Assembly (NCBI GenBank): GCA_033032175.1
Contig: CM065316.1
Coordinates: 2,388,115-2,452,114, forward strand
DNA: 64,000 nucleotides
Direction: 5' to 3'
From: Saturnia japonica
Taxonomy: Eukaryota; Arthropoda; Insecta; Lepidoptera; Saturniidae
The position numbers and the translations under genes are program-made. Positions 46,861 to 58,800 of this stretch are shown here, piece by piece. The stretch's first letter is position 1. Each line of letters starts with the position of its first letter. The notes under the pieces were generated by a model. It made no database searches. It was not told the DNA's origin and was given only the letters and a program-made list of their open reading frames with translations.

Positions 46861-47685
46861 TAAACACTTTCGGCCGTTTATGCCCTATATTTTAACACTC
46901 GCAAAGGAAATCAAAACCTATAGGGTATTTTCCGTTCACCTAGTTTTATTTCCATTATACAATTTGAATTTAAGTGTTTATAATTCAAGACTTAATAGAA
47001 TTTTGTTTTAATCAATTCATGTTCCAATATTCTCCTAAATTTGATTTAACAAATTTTCTTATTATAGGTTTTTAAATTTTCGAATAAATACATTTACTTA
47101 ATTTCAATTGGCTTTTGAATTTATTTGTATAGGATAGGTTCTTCGAGTCGGTATTATTTAGTAAATATTGAAAGGTTGAGCCTAAATAGAACTATGAGTT
47201 TAAACGTGTGTATTTTTATATGTTAAACACTGTACGTTTAGGTCCTAAAATTCTGTAATATTAAATAACCAACACTGTAATATTCAATTATCTAATCTGG
47301 ACACACCGCAGTGTCGGATTGAGTAGCAATTTTTTTTTACAGCTACATGCATATGCCAGGTCATCGACCTCCAGTCAGACATATGGTGCGAACATTTTAA
47401 ATAAATGTCTATTTCAGTGTTTATGTTAATGCCTTTGGGTAGCCCAACTGGCCTTCAGTGATATTATGTTTTATTGTGCAATTTAACGTACAGAACTGAA
47501 ATAGTTTAAACCAAATGATCCATTAAACAGAATGTCAGACATCGAGAGGCATTTGCCATGGCATGCATATATAGAAGTGACTGACTACTGAAATATCTTC
47601 TCTCGATAGATTTTTTTTCTCAGATTTTAAATTTATTTGCCATTTTAACAAGCCAATTACTATTACTATATTATATTAGAAATCT
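46861..47685. other. AT-rich sequence, nothing recognised
   Basis: No coding sequence. TTTAGGTCCTAAAA near 47239 is a short palindrome. Confidence 0.4.
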
Positions 47686-47689
47686 TTTT

Positions 47690-47927
47690 GTTATTTTTTT
47701 GTTTGTTTGTTTGTTTGAACGCCATAATCTTTGGAACTACAAGTCAGATTTGAAAAAGTATATTTGCATTCAATAACCTATTTATTGAGGAAAGTTATAG
47801 GCTATATAACATCACGCTATAATCTTAAAGAGCGGAGCAGTAAGCATGAACGAAAAGAAATCTGGCAAAATGTAGACAATTCAGAACAACGGTAGGCTAC
47901 ACGGGTCAAACCGTGGGACACAACTAG
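47690..47927 (+). mobile_element. HelB Helitron, 3' end intact
   Basis: (GTTT)n followed by GAACGCCATAATCTTTGGAA, CAATAACCTATTTATTGAGG, TATATAACATCACGCTATAA, AGAGCGGAGCAGTAAGC, CACGGGTCAAACCGTGGGAC and AACTAG before T. The 5' TC terminus is not certain and probably lies a little upstream of 47690. Confidence 0.7.
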
Positions 47928-49062
47928 TTAAGAATAATAATAATAAAGTTTGCTTTAGATACAAACTTTAAAAATAGGACAAAATAAAAGCTTTTATTGT
48001 CGGTAAGTCGGTAATTCTCGAGTTTCTACCGTAAGTATTTATGGTACAAATAATTTATCGATGAAACAGGACTTGTAGTGGTTTGCGTAACAAATATTGT
48101 ATTCAGGATAACACTATTATACGAGATAAGCCAAGATATCCGAAGAATAGGGCCGCGTTTGCAAATGCGCTCATAAAATAAATGACAAGGCGTGTGTGTA
48201 TATCTTTTCAAACGTAGAAGCTTTTTAAAAAACGTGACGTTGCCTTTGTTTTTTTATTAAAATGCAATTTAAAGCCGTACGATTATAGTTAACGAGTAGC
48301 GATGTTTTTATCCAATGAAAAAAAAAGCGAATAAGCGGAGCGAATTTAAATTAAAATAGGTTACTATATCCATCTAACAATGGTTTAATGATATTATGCG
48401 CAGAAATACGTATTTCGCGGAACACAATATGCGCTTCAAAATTTTGTAGTAAAATTTCGACCTTGGAATAATTGAACTCCGATCGCGCCCAGAATTCCAC
48501 CATGGCCTGAGCTATTTTTATTTCAATATTGGCTTGTGCCGACACGAGAGAAGAAGATTGAAAAAAGAGGTATAGAATATTTTATACTAATAAAGCATTG
48601 ATTTTCAAAGTGGTGGGGGGGAGCCCCTCGGCTCAACTTGGGAAGCGCGAAGATTTGCAAAAGGAGGGCACGGGCGGTTTTTACCTTATTATTTTTGGAC
48701 TTTATCATCTTAAGTGTATTTTACAATTGGTGCCTACTTTAAGGTTCAATAAGTATCAAGTATTTAAAGCAAACCGGATTTAGATAGTACAAACAGTTCA
48801 GAATGTATTTAACCTCACCATGCCACCCGTGAATCTAGAAAACAGTTATTATTACAAATCGACTTGTGAATACTGAACGAATCCGTTGCTAACCTATTTG
48901 ATGTAATTCGTTTTTAATTGCGCATAATTATCCGCTCAACCTCGGTTTCACTAGCATCGTTTAGGAGTCCGTCAATGGAAACCGTATGTTCTAAATTATT
49001 TTATAACTTCGGCAAAATTACTCCACAGTGACTCCATTCTATGCGTCGTGTTTAGGGATTGA
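47928..49062. other. Unassigned sequence upstream of LTR copy A
   Basis: No gene recognised. GGTGGGGGGGAGCCCC near 48612 is a GC-rich tract. This is the unique left flank of the duplicated locus; it does not reappear before LTR copy B. Confidence 0.4.
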
Positions 49063-49092
49063 TCAGCATTTATATATATATATATATATATA
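49063..49092. repeat. (TA)n microsatellite at the LTR insertion site
   Basis: About 14 TA repeats end exactly where LTR copy A starts. More AT dinucleotides follow the other end of the LTR (49454-49469), then GTGTGTGT. The LTR therefore appears to have inserted into an AT dinucleotide run. Confidence 0.7.
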
Positions 49093-49453
49093 TGTAAAGA
49101 AAAATGTAATTTTCTTTAATTTTGAGATTTCCACGCATCAAGCGTCATCGTGGTAGACCGCGACATAGACTAATACTAGTCGCTCTGTAATCTGTGGTCG
49201 AATGATGACAATCTATGAAGCATCAAACTAGCTAGCTGTCAATTGAAAATTTATAAAAAATAATTAATTTTGTTTCCCAGTTGTGATTTAGGAATTGACA
49301 TTGTCATTAATAACATTAAATGTCGTTTCTTTTATTACAGGTAAGATTTTGTTACTAAACTGTTTTAAGTGGATCAGAATATGTAAAATTAATACAATAA
49401 AATTTTTATTACAGAGAAACCCAATTGTGTTTTGAATAACTGTGTCGCCCAAA
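49093..49453 (+). mobile_element. Solo LTR (copy A) of a Ty3/gypsy-type element
   Basis: About 361 bp from TGTAAAGAAAAATGTAATTT to GTGTCGCCCAAA. It is aligned base for base with the 3' LTR at 55806-56166 with four substitutions by my count. No primer-binding site or gag follows; genomic flank follows instead. It therefore behaves as a solo LTR, usually the product of recombination between two LTRs. It contains TTCTTTTATTACAG directly joined to GTAAGAT and an AATAAAATTTTT stretch that could serve as a poly(A) signal. Confidence 0.75.
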
Positions 49454-51722
49454 TATATATATATATATGTGTGTGTATTAAACATAAAAATTCAACCCCT
49501 AAAGGTGAAAAAGGGGATAAACGTTTGTATCCGTAATTTTTGACGACAGATCTATGAAAATTGGTATTTAGCAATTCAGTTAGTAAGTAAAAAAGACGTC
49601 ATTTTTTTCCAATTCAATTACTAAGGGTGTATTAACTCAATTATTACGCGAGCGAAGTTGTGGGCACAGCGCCAGTCATTTATAGACATGTAACTTGTGC
49701 ACAATGACCAAATTACATCACGTAAAATGCCGCCGAAATTAAATAATAAAAGATCAGATAACGTAAGTTTATGAATTGAAATAAAAACCAACACAAATCA
49801 AGTTAAGATCCCGTGTAAAACTCCTCGATTGGTAATGCTCTATGCATTCCAGCCCATAGGTGGCTTGGTTGATTTTTTTACAGCGGTATTCGTAGGCGTT
49901 AACAAAACGAAGACTGTCTACTGATGTTAAATCCCTCGACAGTCGCCACTTTTTATGATTCATTTACTGAGGTAATACAAATATTTTATATACTATACCA
50001 ATATTAAAAAGAGGAAAAATTTGATTTTTTGCTAGTTTTTTTTTTGGTTGTAATGGATAAACTCAAAAACTACTGGGCCGATTTTAAAAAGTCTTTCACC
50101 AATATATAAAGCTTCAGTATCAACGAGTGACATAAGCTATATTATAATTTGAAAAATTAAATAATCCTCGTCGATAGTTTTTATAGTCTGTCAACACGGG
50201 TGCGTTGGCTATTTTTGTCATATAAAATTAACGCGGATGAAACCGTGGGGCGCAGCTAGTGTATAATAACATTCTTATGCATAGACTTAAAGATATAATA
50301 ATCGTGTTTATTGTTGTTGTTATTTATAGAAGTCGGGTTGGTTAAAACAAAAAAAAACTTTTTATGAACTTTATAGAAATAATTAAGTTTTAAGAAACTA
50401 AGATTTTTATAAACACTACGCGTTCAGCAATGGGTTTTCTTGCCGTGGACAATAGGGGATTATAATATTATTATAAATTAACGCGAACGAAGTCGCGGGC
50501 GGTTGGTAGTACGACAATAAAATAAGATATTTAGCAAGCAACCCCATGGTGTAGGCTCTCCGTTGCGATATGCGCGCGCATCGTAAAAATTCAATCACAT
50601 AATTTTTCTATAACACGTCTGAAAAAGTATACAAATATAATGACTTTAATATAAAAGAGATTTCCTAAGTGAAGTACCTACAGCTGGAACTATAAGAACA
50701 AAAATTACAATGTGATCTTTACATAACATTAATGATTTAGAATATTATTCTAGAAAATAATTCATTTGCATGAAAAAGAAAAATCCGTGTCAGTGACTTC
50801 TGCCCATCAGATGATGCGAACGAAAAATGTATATTTAAAGATAAATTCACCGATGTCTAACGAACTTATATGAACCACGTTACAATTTAAAAAAAACGTT
50901 CATTGTAAATATTAAACGGGTCTATCTACAAATAATTAATTTTAAATAAAAATCACATAATAATAAATTAAAAATAATTTAGGCCGCTAAGCACCATTAA
51001 CATTGCGTTAATCGCATTAGGGTCTTTTGATAAACTATTAATTTGAATGAAAGGTAAATTATCAGGGGTTTCACAATATTTATACAACGTGCCTTGTAGT
51101 TTGGGGTCGGAATTTAAAATTGAATACATTTCAAATGGGCTCGCGGGATATTATATTAACAGACATATAACACTTACGAGAAATTAATACCAAATATATT
51201 ACAATATATAATATTAAATTACTCGACTACATCGCCGTCTATCGGGAATTTTATTTATAGCTCAAAACCAGCATACTGTGAATATGTGTAATATTGGTAC
51301 ATAAATAAAGAATTAATTAATAACGAATACAGCACCACTTATTGCATCCTAATACAGCTATGAATCAAAATAATAACAATTATTCTGTACGTTACGTAAC
51401 TGACAACAATTAATTAAGTATTACATAAACTAAAATCAATCAAAGATAAACCTCTATTCTGTTAAAAAGTTATAAAAAAAGGAAATTAATTGTGCGGTAC
51501 GGAGCGTTACAATTTATAATTCATAGCACATAAAATATTACATTTTATAAAGTAGCATAATCGATTGGCTATAACTCGCGTAATGTCGATTTCTTGCTTG
51601 GAAAGTCTAAATCTCTTTTATTATTACAAAATATTGTATTCAACACAGGCATTTAAAATAAAAACATTCTTTATATTGCTGACAGTACAATTTTGAAATG
51701 TAGTGACTCAAGTCGGTGCGGG
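49454..51722. repeat. Duplicated flank, copy A
   Basis: About 2.2 kb nearly identical to 56167-58392, offset about 6.67 kb. It contains an R2 copy (about 49690-49815), a HelB end with CTAG at 50256-50259, and otherwise AT-rich sequence without genes. Immediately after the LTR copy A has an (AT)n/(GT)n run and ATTCAACCCCTAAAGG, replaced in copy B by an unrelated piece of about 35 bases. Substitutions are few, for example CGTTAACAAAAC against CGTTAAGAAAAC. Confidence 0.85.
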
Positions 51723-53163
51723 TACGTTTATAAATAATTATCTTCATATTCAAAAGGCAAAGTACCTAATCATCATAATATTAATATGTGAAAAGAAAAC
51801 TTCGGACACCTTTTTAAGTGTATTGCGCGCACGGAAGTCTGTGAGATTTGGGATGGTTAAAGTTTATATAAAAAGTGCAGAAAGCTAAAATTTATCTTTA
51901 ATATCTGTTACTAATATATTAAATTAAATATACGTTTATAAATAATTATCTTCATATTCAAAAGCCACAGTACCTAATCATCATAATATTAATATGTGAA
52001 AAGAAAACTTCGGACACCTTTTTAAGTGTATTGCGCGCACGGAAGTCTGTGAGATTTGGGATGGTTAAAGTTTATATAAAAAGTGCAGAAAGCTAAAATT
52101 TATCTTTAATATCTGTTACTAATATATTAAATTAAATATACGTTTATAAATAATTATCTTCATATTCAAAAGGCACAGTACCTAATCATCATAACATTAA
52201 TATGTGAAAAGAAAACTTCGGACACCTTTTTAAGTGTATTGCGCGCACGCAAGTCTGTGAGATTTGGGATGGTTAAAGTTTATATAAAAAGTGCAGAAAG
52301 CTAAAATTTATCTTTAATATCTGTTACTAATATATTAAATTAAATATACGTTTATAAATAATTATCTTCATATTCAAAAGGCACAGTACCTAATCATCAT
52401 AACATTAATATGTGAAAAGAAAACTTCGGACACCTTTTTAAGTGTATTGCGCGCACGCAAGTCTGTGAGATTTGGGATGGTTAAAGTTTATATAAAAAGT
52501 GCAGAAAGCTAAAATTTATCTTTAATATCTGTTACTAATATATTAAATTAAATATGCGTTTATAAATAATTATCTTCATATTCAAAACGCACAGTACCTA
52601 ATCATCATAACATTAATATGTGAAAAGAAAACTTCGGACACCTTTTTAAGTGTATTGCGCGCACACAAGTCTGTGAGATTTGGGATGGTTAAAGTTTATA
52701 TAAAAAGTGCAGAAAGCTAAAATTTATCTTTAATATCTGTTACTAATATATTAAATTAAATATACGTTTATAAATAATTATCTTCATATTCAAAACGCAC
52801 AGTACCTAATCATCATAACATTAATATGTGAAAAGAAAACTTCGGACACCTTTTTAAGTGTATTGCGCGCACACAAGTCTGTGAGATTTGGGATGGTTAA
52901 AGTTTATATAAAAAGTGCAGAAAGCTAAAATTTATCTTTAATATCTGTTACTAATATATTAAATTAAATATACGTTTATAAATAATTATCTTCATATTCA
53001 AAAGGCACAGTACCTAATCATCATAACATTAATATGTGAAAAGAAAACTTCGGACACCTTTTTAAGTGTATTGCGCGCACACAAGTCTGTGAGATTTGGG
53101 ATGGTTAAAGTTTATATAAAAAGTGCAGAAAGCTAAAATTTATCTTTAATATCTGTTACTAAT
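51723..53163 (+). repeat. Tandem array, seven 208-bp units
   Basis: Units start with TACGTTTATAAATAATTATC at 51723, 51931, 52139, 52347, 52555, 52763 and 52971, so the period is exactly 208. The seventh is cut at 53163 after CTGTTACTAAT. Each unit is 50 bp of host flank plus the first 158 bp of a HelA Helitron. The single-copy arrangement is seen at 58393-58600. Units fall into neighbouring classes: CACGGAAG in 1-2, CACGCAAG in 3-4, CACACAAG in 5-7; CATAATATT in 1-2, CATAACATT in 3-7. Confidence 0.95.
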
Positions 53164-54183
53164 CATTTTCATCATTATTTTTCATTTTTAGTGATCATTT
53201 TGTTATCACTGCTACAATGCAAGTAATCAGTACCAGCACTAAAACTAATGAAAATCGAAATACCATTCAATATGACTATTTCAAAGCAGACTACGATAAA
53301 TTATCTCTGTATTTTGCAAATAATTTGAATATAGTAGAAGAATCTGTAGACGATGTGTGGTTCACTTTTAAAAACCAATTCCTTTACGCAGTAGATAATT
53401 TTATACCAAAAAAGAAAATATATAATAAACATTGCACCAACAAACCCTGGATTAACAAAGATATAGTCAAGTTAACTAAACTGAAAAAAGTACTGTGGAA
53501 TAATTATAGAATTGATCAAAATGAACACTCATATAAAGAATATAGAAAGGTCAATAACAAAATTATTAGTCTATCTAGAAACAGAAGAACCACTTTCGAA
53601 TCAACTATTATAGACTCAGGTCCTAAGGCTTTTTACAGTTACATAAGAAAACAACTGAACTCTAAAATCTGCATCCCTAACGTAATAAAAAATGTCTCAA
53701 ATGAACTTGTTATGAAGCCTGAACTAATTGCCGAAGCCTTCGCTGATCAGTTTAAATTGAACTTTGTCAACGAGCCTGATGGACCGATGCCAAATATCAA
53801 CGTTCCTAGAGTCATAAACGCTATTCAAGACTTAAGTATTACTGGAGACTTAGTAAGAAAGAAGTTATCTAGCTTCAGTGATACTACAGCATCAGGGCCA
53901 GACGACATACCCTCAGTGGTATTGAAAAAATGCTCAGGAGCTCTAAGCGACGAAATAGCGAAAATGATGAACAAATCTCTGAAGGATGGAATAGTGCCAG
54001 CTGACTGGAAAACGGCAAATGTAGTACCGATTTATAAAAAAGGAAATAAATTACTGCCCGTCAACTATAGGCCCATAAGTTTGACCAGTGTATTGTGCAA
54101 AACCATGGAGATGATGATAGCTTGCCACATAAGAGAATTTCTAATACATGAAAAGATTACCCTGGATGAGCAGCATGGTTTCA
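53164..54183 (+). pseudogene. Non-LTR retrotransposon RT fragment, truncated at both ends
   Basis: The frame opens with SDHFVITATM, the SDH motif at the end of an apurinic-type endonuclease. The linker (NKPWINKDIVKLTKLKK, FYSYIRKQLNSK) and the first part of a reverse transcriptase follow: DTTASGPDDIPSVVLKKCSG, WKTANVVPIYKKGNK, NYRPISLTSVLCKTMEMMI and ITLDEQHGF. This is the jockey/CR1/L2-type order before motif A. About 330 codons are open without a stop, so decay is slight. The frame then enters gypsy sequence at about 54180. The catalytic A and C motifs and the whole 3' end are missing, which ordinary 5' truncation does not produce. Confidence 0.85.
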
Positions 54184-55756
54184 TCCTAATTTGCCTATTC
54201 ACATATACACAGATGCTAGTATACTAGGAGTAGACGCAGTCCTAAAACAACCACAAGAAAACAATGAAGAGAAACCGGTAGCATACTTTTCAAAAAAATT
54301 GAATGAAGTTCAAAAAAGGAAGAAAGCTGTATATCTAGAATGCCTAGCAATTAAAGAATGTGTAAAGTATTGGCAGCATCTGTTGATAGGTAAAAATTCA
54401 TTGTCTTCTCAGATCACAAGCCATTGGAGAATATGAATATAAAGTCAAGAACGGATGAAGAATTAGGAGATATAACATACTAACCTATCACAATATGATT
54501 TCCAAATTAAGTATTCTCCAGGCTTACAACATTGAAGCTGATTGCCTACACAGGACCCAGATTTGGAACCAAATAAAGTTTATACGAACAATTAAAAGTA
54601 CTTAAATTATAAAACTAATGATATCTTAAAAATTTACATCAAAATTAAACATACAGTGTTAGAAAGATCATTTTTATAAAAAAAACAAGTTTACCACAAA
54701 AAACTAAAGAAAAACGAAAAATTAATTCTCTTCAAAGAAATTCAGTACAGAATTAAAAATGTACATACAGACTTAGGTCATATAGGAATTAAACAAATGC
54801 AAATTATAATCAGCTCATTTATACAGCAAAAACATAACAAAAAACATAAAAAGAATCTGTGAAAGTTGTATAGTATGTATAAAGAACAAATCAAGAGGAC
54901 AAAATAAATATGGATTATGTCCCAATTGGGTCTGCTATAAAACCTTTTGGATATGTTCCATTGATACTATTGGAGGCTTTGGGGGTTCAAGGTCAACAAA
55001 GAATACTTGCACCTGCTATCAGATCATTTTACTAGATACGCATATATTTTGACATCAAGTACTCAAAATGAAAATGATTTCATTAAACTACTGAAAAATT
55101 GTGCTGAAACTGACGACATTGGCATGATTCTCTCAGACCAATACCCAGGTATCAATTCTAGAGAATTCAAAAGATTTTTGGAATGAAAAGAATATACCAA
55201 TATTTTTAACTGCAGTGAACTCCGCCTTCTCAAATGGTTTGAATGAAAGACTAAATCAAACGTTGGTCAATAAAATCAGATGCAAGATAAACGAAAATGA
55301 CACAAAAATAGCATGGACAACTATAGCACATAATTGTGTAAAAAACTATAATAACACAGAGCACACTGTCACTGGATATGCTCCAAAGTATCTACTAAAC
55401 GGCACAGATGTTACAATTTTGCCAAATGAGCTGAAACTTAAGAAGTCCGATTATGATATGATCCAAGACAGGAAAAAAATCTCTAGAAAATACAATCAGA
55501 TCGCATAATTACAACAAGACAATTTATGACAAAAATCGAAGACACATAGAATTTAAAGTTGGGTGATATTGTTTTTGTGGACAATGGAAACAAACTAAAT
55601 AGGAAAAAACTCGACGAATTGAGAATTGGACCCTACAAAATCGTAGAAAAAATATCAAACTCAATTTACAAGATAAACACTGACCATAAGAAATCAGAGT
55701 CAAACCTTTTCCACATCTCGAAACTAACTCCAGCCACTGTGCTTGAAAATACATGA
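54184..55756 (+). pseudogene. Ty3/gypsy pol, RNase H to integrase end, broken
   Basis: Starts in RNase H (LPIHIYTDASILGVDAVLKQ, KPVAYFSKKLNEVQKRK, SDHKPLEN, FQIKYSPGLQHIEADCL). After frame breaks the integrase follows: an HHCC finger (H-GHIGIKQMQ, ICESCIVCIKNKS), the core with SIDTIGGFGG, ILSDQYPGINSREF and FSNGLNERLNQTLVNKIR (the D, D, E catalytic set), and the C-terminal part GDIVFVDNGNKLNRKKLDEL, FHISKLTPATV. Frameshifts and stops interrupt it near 54436-54470, 54600-54900, 55000 and 55500. Gag, protease and the reverse transcriptase are absent; a non-LTR fragment stands in their place. No envelope frame is visible. Confidence 0.88.
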
Positions 55757-55794
55757 AGAGGATACGTATTTAATAATGTTGGTTTATCTACTCT

Positions 55795-55805
55795 GGGAGG
55801 GAAGA
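55795..55805 (+). other. Polypurine tract
   Basis: GGGAGGGAAGA directly precedes the TG that opens LTR copy B. This is the normal position of the primer for plus-strand DNA synthesis and fixes the start of the 3' LTR. Confidence 0.8.
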
Positions 55806-56166
55806 TGTAAAGAAAAATGTAATTTTCTTTAATTTTAAGATTTCCACGCATCAAGCGTCATCGTGGTAGACCGCGACATAGACTAATACTAGTCGCTCTG
55901 TAATCTGTGGTCGAATGATGACAATCTATGAAGCATCAAACTAGCTAGCTGTCAATTGAAAATTTATAAAAAATAATTAATTTTGTTTCCTAGTTGTGAT
56001 TTAGGAATTGACATTGTCATTAATAACATTAAATGTCGTTTCTTTTATTACAGGTAAGATTTTGTTACTAAACTGTTTTAAGTGGATCAGAATATGTAAA
56101 ATTAATAAAATAAAATTTTTATTACAGAGAAACTCAATTGTGTTTTGAATAACTGTGTCGCCCAAA
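55806..56166 (+). mobile_element. 3' LTR (copy B) of the Ty3/gypsy-type element
   Basis: About 361 bp, near-identical to copy A, placed directly behind the polypurine tract. It is followed by AATCACAAGAAAATACC-type sequence not found after copy A, then by the duplicated flank. Confidence 0.85.
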
Positions 56167-58392
56167 TCACAAGAAAATACCTTAATTATACTATTAAATA
56201 TATCCGTAATTTTTGACGACAGATCTATGAAAATTGGTATTTAGCAATTCAGTTAGTAAGTAAAAAAGACGTAATTTTTTACCAATTCAATTACTAAGTG
56301 TATTAATCTCAATTATTACGCGAGCGAAGCCGTGGGCACAGCGCCAGTCATTTATAGACATGTAACTTGTGCACAATGACCAAATTACATCACGTAAAAT
56401 GCCGCCGAAATTAAATAATAAAAGATCAGATAACGTAAGTTTATGAATTGAAATAAAAACCAACACAAATCAAGTTAAGATCCCGTGTAAAACTCCTCGA
56501 TTGGTAATGCTCTATGCATTCCAGCCCATAGGTGGCTTGGTTGATTTTTTTACAGCGGTATTCGTAGGCGTTAAGAAAACGAAGACTGTCTACTGATGTT
56601 AAATTTCTCGACAGTCGCCACTTTTTATGATTCATTTACTGAGGTAATACAAAATATTTTATATACTATACCAATATTAAAAAGAGGAAAAATTTGATTT
56701 TTGCTAGTTTTTTTTTTTTTGTTGTAATGGATAAACTCAAAACTACTGGACCAATTTTAAAAAGTCTTTCACCAATATATAAAGCTTCAGTATCAACGAG
56801 TGACATAAGCTATATTATAATTTGAAAAATTAATATAATCCTCGTCGATAGTTTTTATAGTCTGTCAACACGGGTGCGTTGGCTATTTTTGTCATATAAA
56901 ATTAACGCGGGTGAAACCGTGGGGCGCAGCTAGTGTATAATAACATTCTTATGCATAGACTTAAAGATATAATAATCGTGTTTATTGTTGTTGTTATTTA
57001 TAGAAGTCGGGTTGGTTAAAACAAAAAAAAACTTTTTATGAACTTTATAGAAATAATTAAGTTTTAAGAAACTACGATTTTTATAAACACTACGCGTTCA
57101 GCAATGGGTTTTCTTGCCGTGGACAATTGGGGATTATAATATTATTATAAATTAACGCGAACGAAGTCGCGGGCGGTTGGTAGTACGACAATAAAATAAG
57201 ATATTTAGCAAGCAACCCCATGGTGTAGGCTCTCCGTTGCGATATGCGCGCGCATCGTAAAAATTCAATCACATAATTTTTCTATAACACGTCTGAAAAA
57301 GTATACAAATATAATGACTTTAATATAAAAGAGATTTCCTAAGTGAAGTACCTACAGCTGGAACTATAAGAACAAAAATTACAATGTGATCTTTACATAA
57401 CATTAATGATTTAGAATATTATTCTAGAAAATAATTCATTTGCATGAAAAAGAAAAATCCGTGTCAGTGACTTCTGCCCATCAGATGATGCGAACGAAAA
57501 ATGTATATTTAAAGATAAATTCACCGATGTCTAACGAACTTATATGAACCACGTTACAATTTAAAAAAAACGTTCATTGTAAATATTAAACGGGTCTGTC
57601 TACAAATAATTAATTTTAAATAAAAATCACATAATAATAAATTAAAAATAATTTAGGCCGCTAAGCACCATTAACATTGCGTTAATCGCATTAGGGTCTT
57701 TTGATAAACTATTAATTTGAATGAAAGGTAAATTATCAGGGTTTCACAATATTTATACAACGTGCCTTGTAGTTTGGGGTCGGAATTTAAAATTGAATAC
57801 ATTTCAAATGGGCTCGCGGGATATTATATTAACAGACATATAACACTTACGAGAAATTAATACCAAATATATTACAATATATAATATTAAATTACTCGAC
57901 TACATCGCCGTCTATCGGGAATTTTATTTATAGCTCAAAACCAGCATACTGTGAATATGTGTAATATTGGTACATAAATAAAGAATTAATTAATAACGAA
58001 TACAGCACCACTTATTGCATCCTAATACAGCTATGAATCAAAATAATAACAATTATTCTGTACGTTACGTAACTGACAACAATTAATTAAGTATTACATA
58101 AACTAAAATCAATCAAAGATAAACCTCTATTCTGTTAAAAAGTTATAAAAATAGGAAATTAATTGTGCGGTACGGAGCGTTACAATTTATAATTCATAGC
58201 ACATAAAATATTACATTTTATAAAGTAGCATAATCGATTGGCTATAACTCGCGTAATGTCGATTTCTTGCTTGGAAAGTCTAAATCTCTTTTATTACAAA
58301 ATATTGTATTCAACACAGGCATTTAAAATAAAAACATTCTTTATATTGCTGACAGTACAATTTTGAAATGTAGTGACTCAAGTCGGTGCGGG
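56167..58392. repeat. Duplicated flank, copy B
   Basis: Counterpart of 49454-51722, with the R2 copy at about 56350-56490, the HelB end near 56927-56932 and the same short frames. Small insertions and deletions separate it from copy A, for example a longer T run at about 56710-56722 and one TTA less near 58290. It leads into one 208-bp unit rather than seven. Confidence 0.85.
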
Positions 58393-58442
58393 TACGTTTA
58401 TAAATAATTATCTTCATATTCAAAACGCACAGTACCTAATCA

Positions 58443-58800
58443 TCATAATATTAATATGTGAAAAGAAAACTTCGGACACCTTTTTAAGTGTATTGCGCGC
58501 ACGGAACTCTGTGAGATTTGGGATGGTTAAAGTTTATATAAAAAGTGCAGAAAGCTAAAATTTATCTTTAATATCTGTTACTAATATATTAAATTAAATA
58601 AATTAATACTGCGAATTCTAACCCGACCAATGCCATTGAACATAGACCCTCCAAAATATTTACATTGTCACTCAACCAAAAGTGACAGCAAGTGATATAA
58701 TATTCATTGTTTAGGTTCATGAATACTGCAAATGTCAAACAGAAAATAGTCTATGATTAAAAAGTCGCTGGTCGAATTTCGATCACTGGACGACCGCTAG
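58443..58800 (+). mobile_element. HelA Helitron, complete (358 bp), source of the array unit
   Basis: It starts TCATAATATTAATATGTGAA after A (58442) and ends GACCGCTAG before T. The hairpin GGTCGAA/TTCGATC lies upstream of the end. The 158 bases from 58443 to 58600 plus 50 bases of flank from 58393 form the unit that is repeated seven times at 51723-53163. Confidence 0.85.

Noticed and set aside
49328..49348. Recursive splice site (TTATTACAG joined to GTAAGAT)
   Set aside because: It lies in the LTR on the plus strand, opposite to Pten, and occurs identically in LTR copy B. It is more likely a chance feature of the LTR.
51703..51888. 61-codon frames shared by 51703 and 58373 as a duplicated gene
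   Set aside because: Both lie over the 208-bp Helitron-edge unit and are carried along by the segment duplication. There is no sign of selection on the frame.
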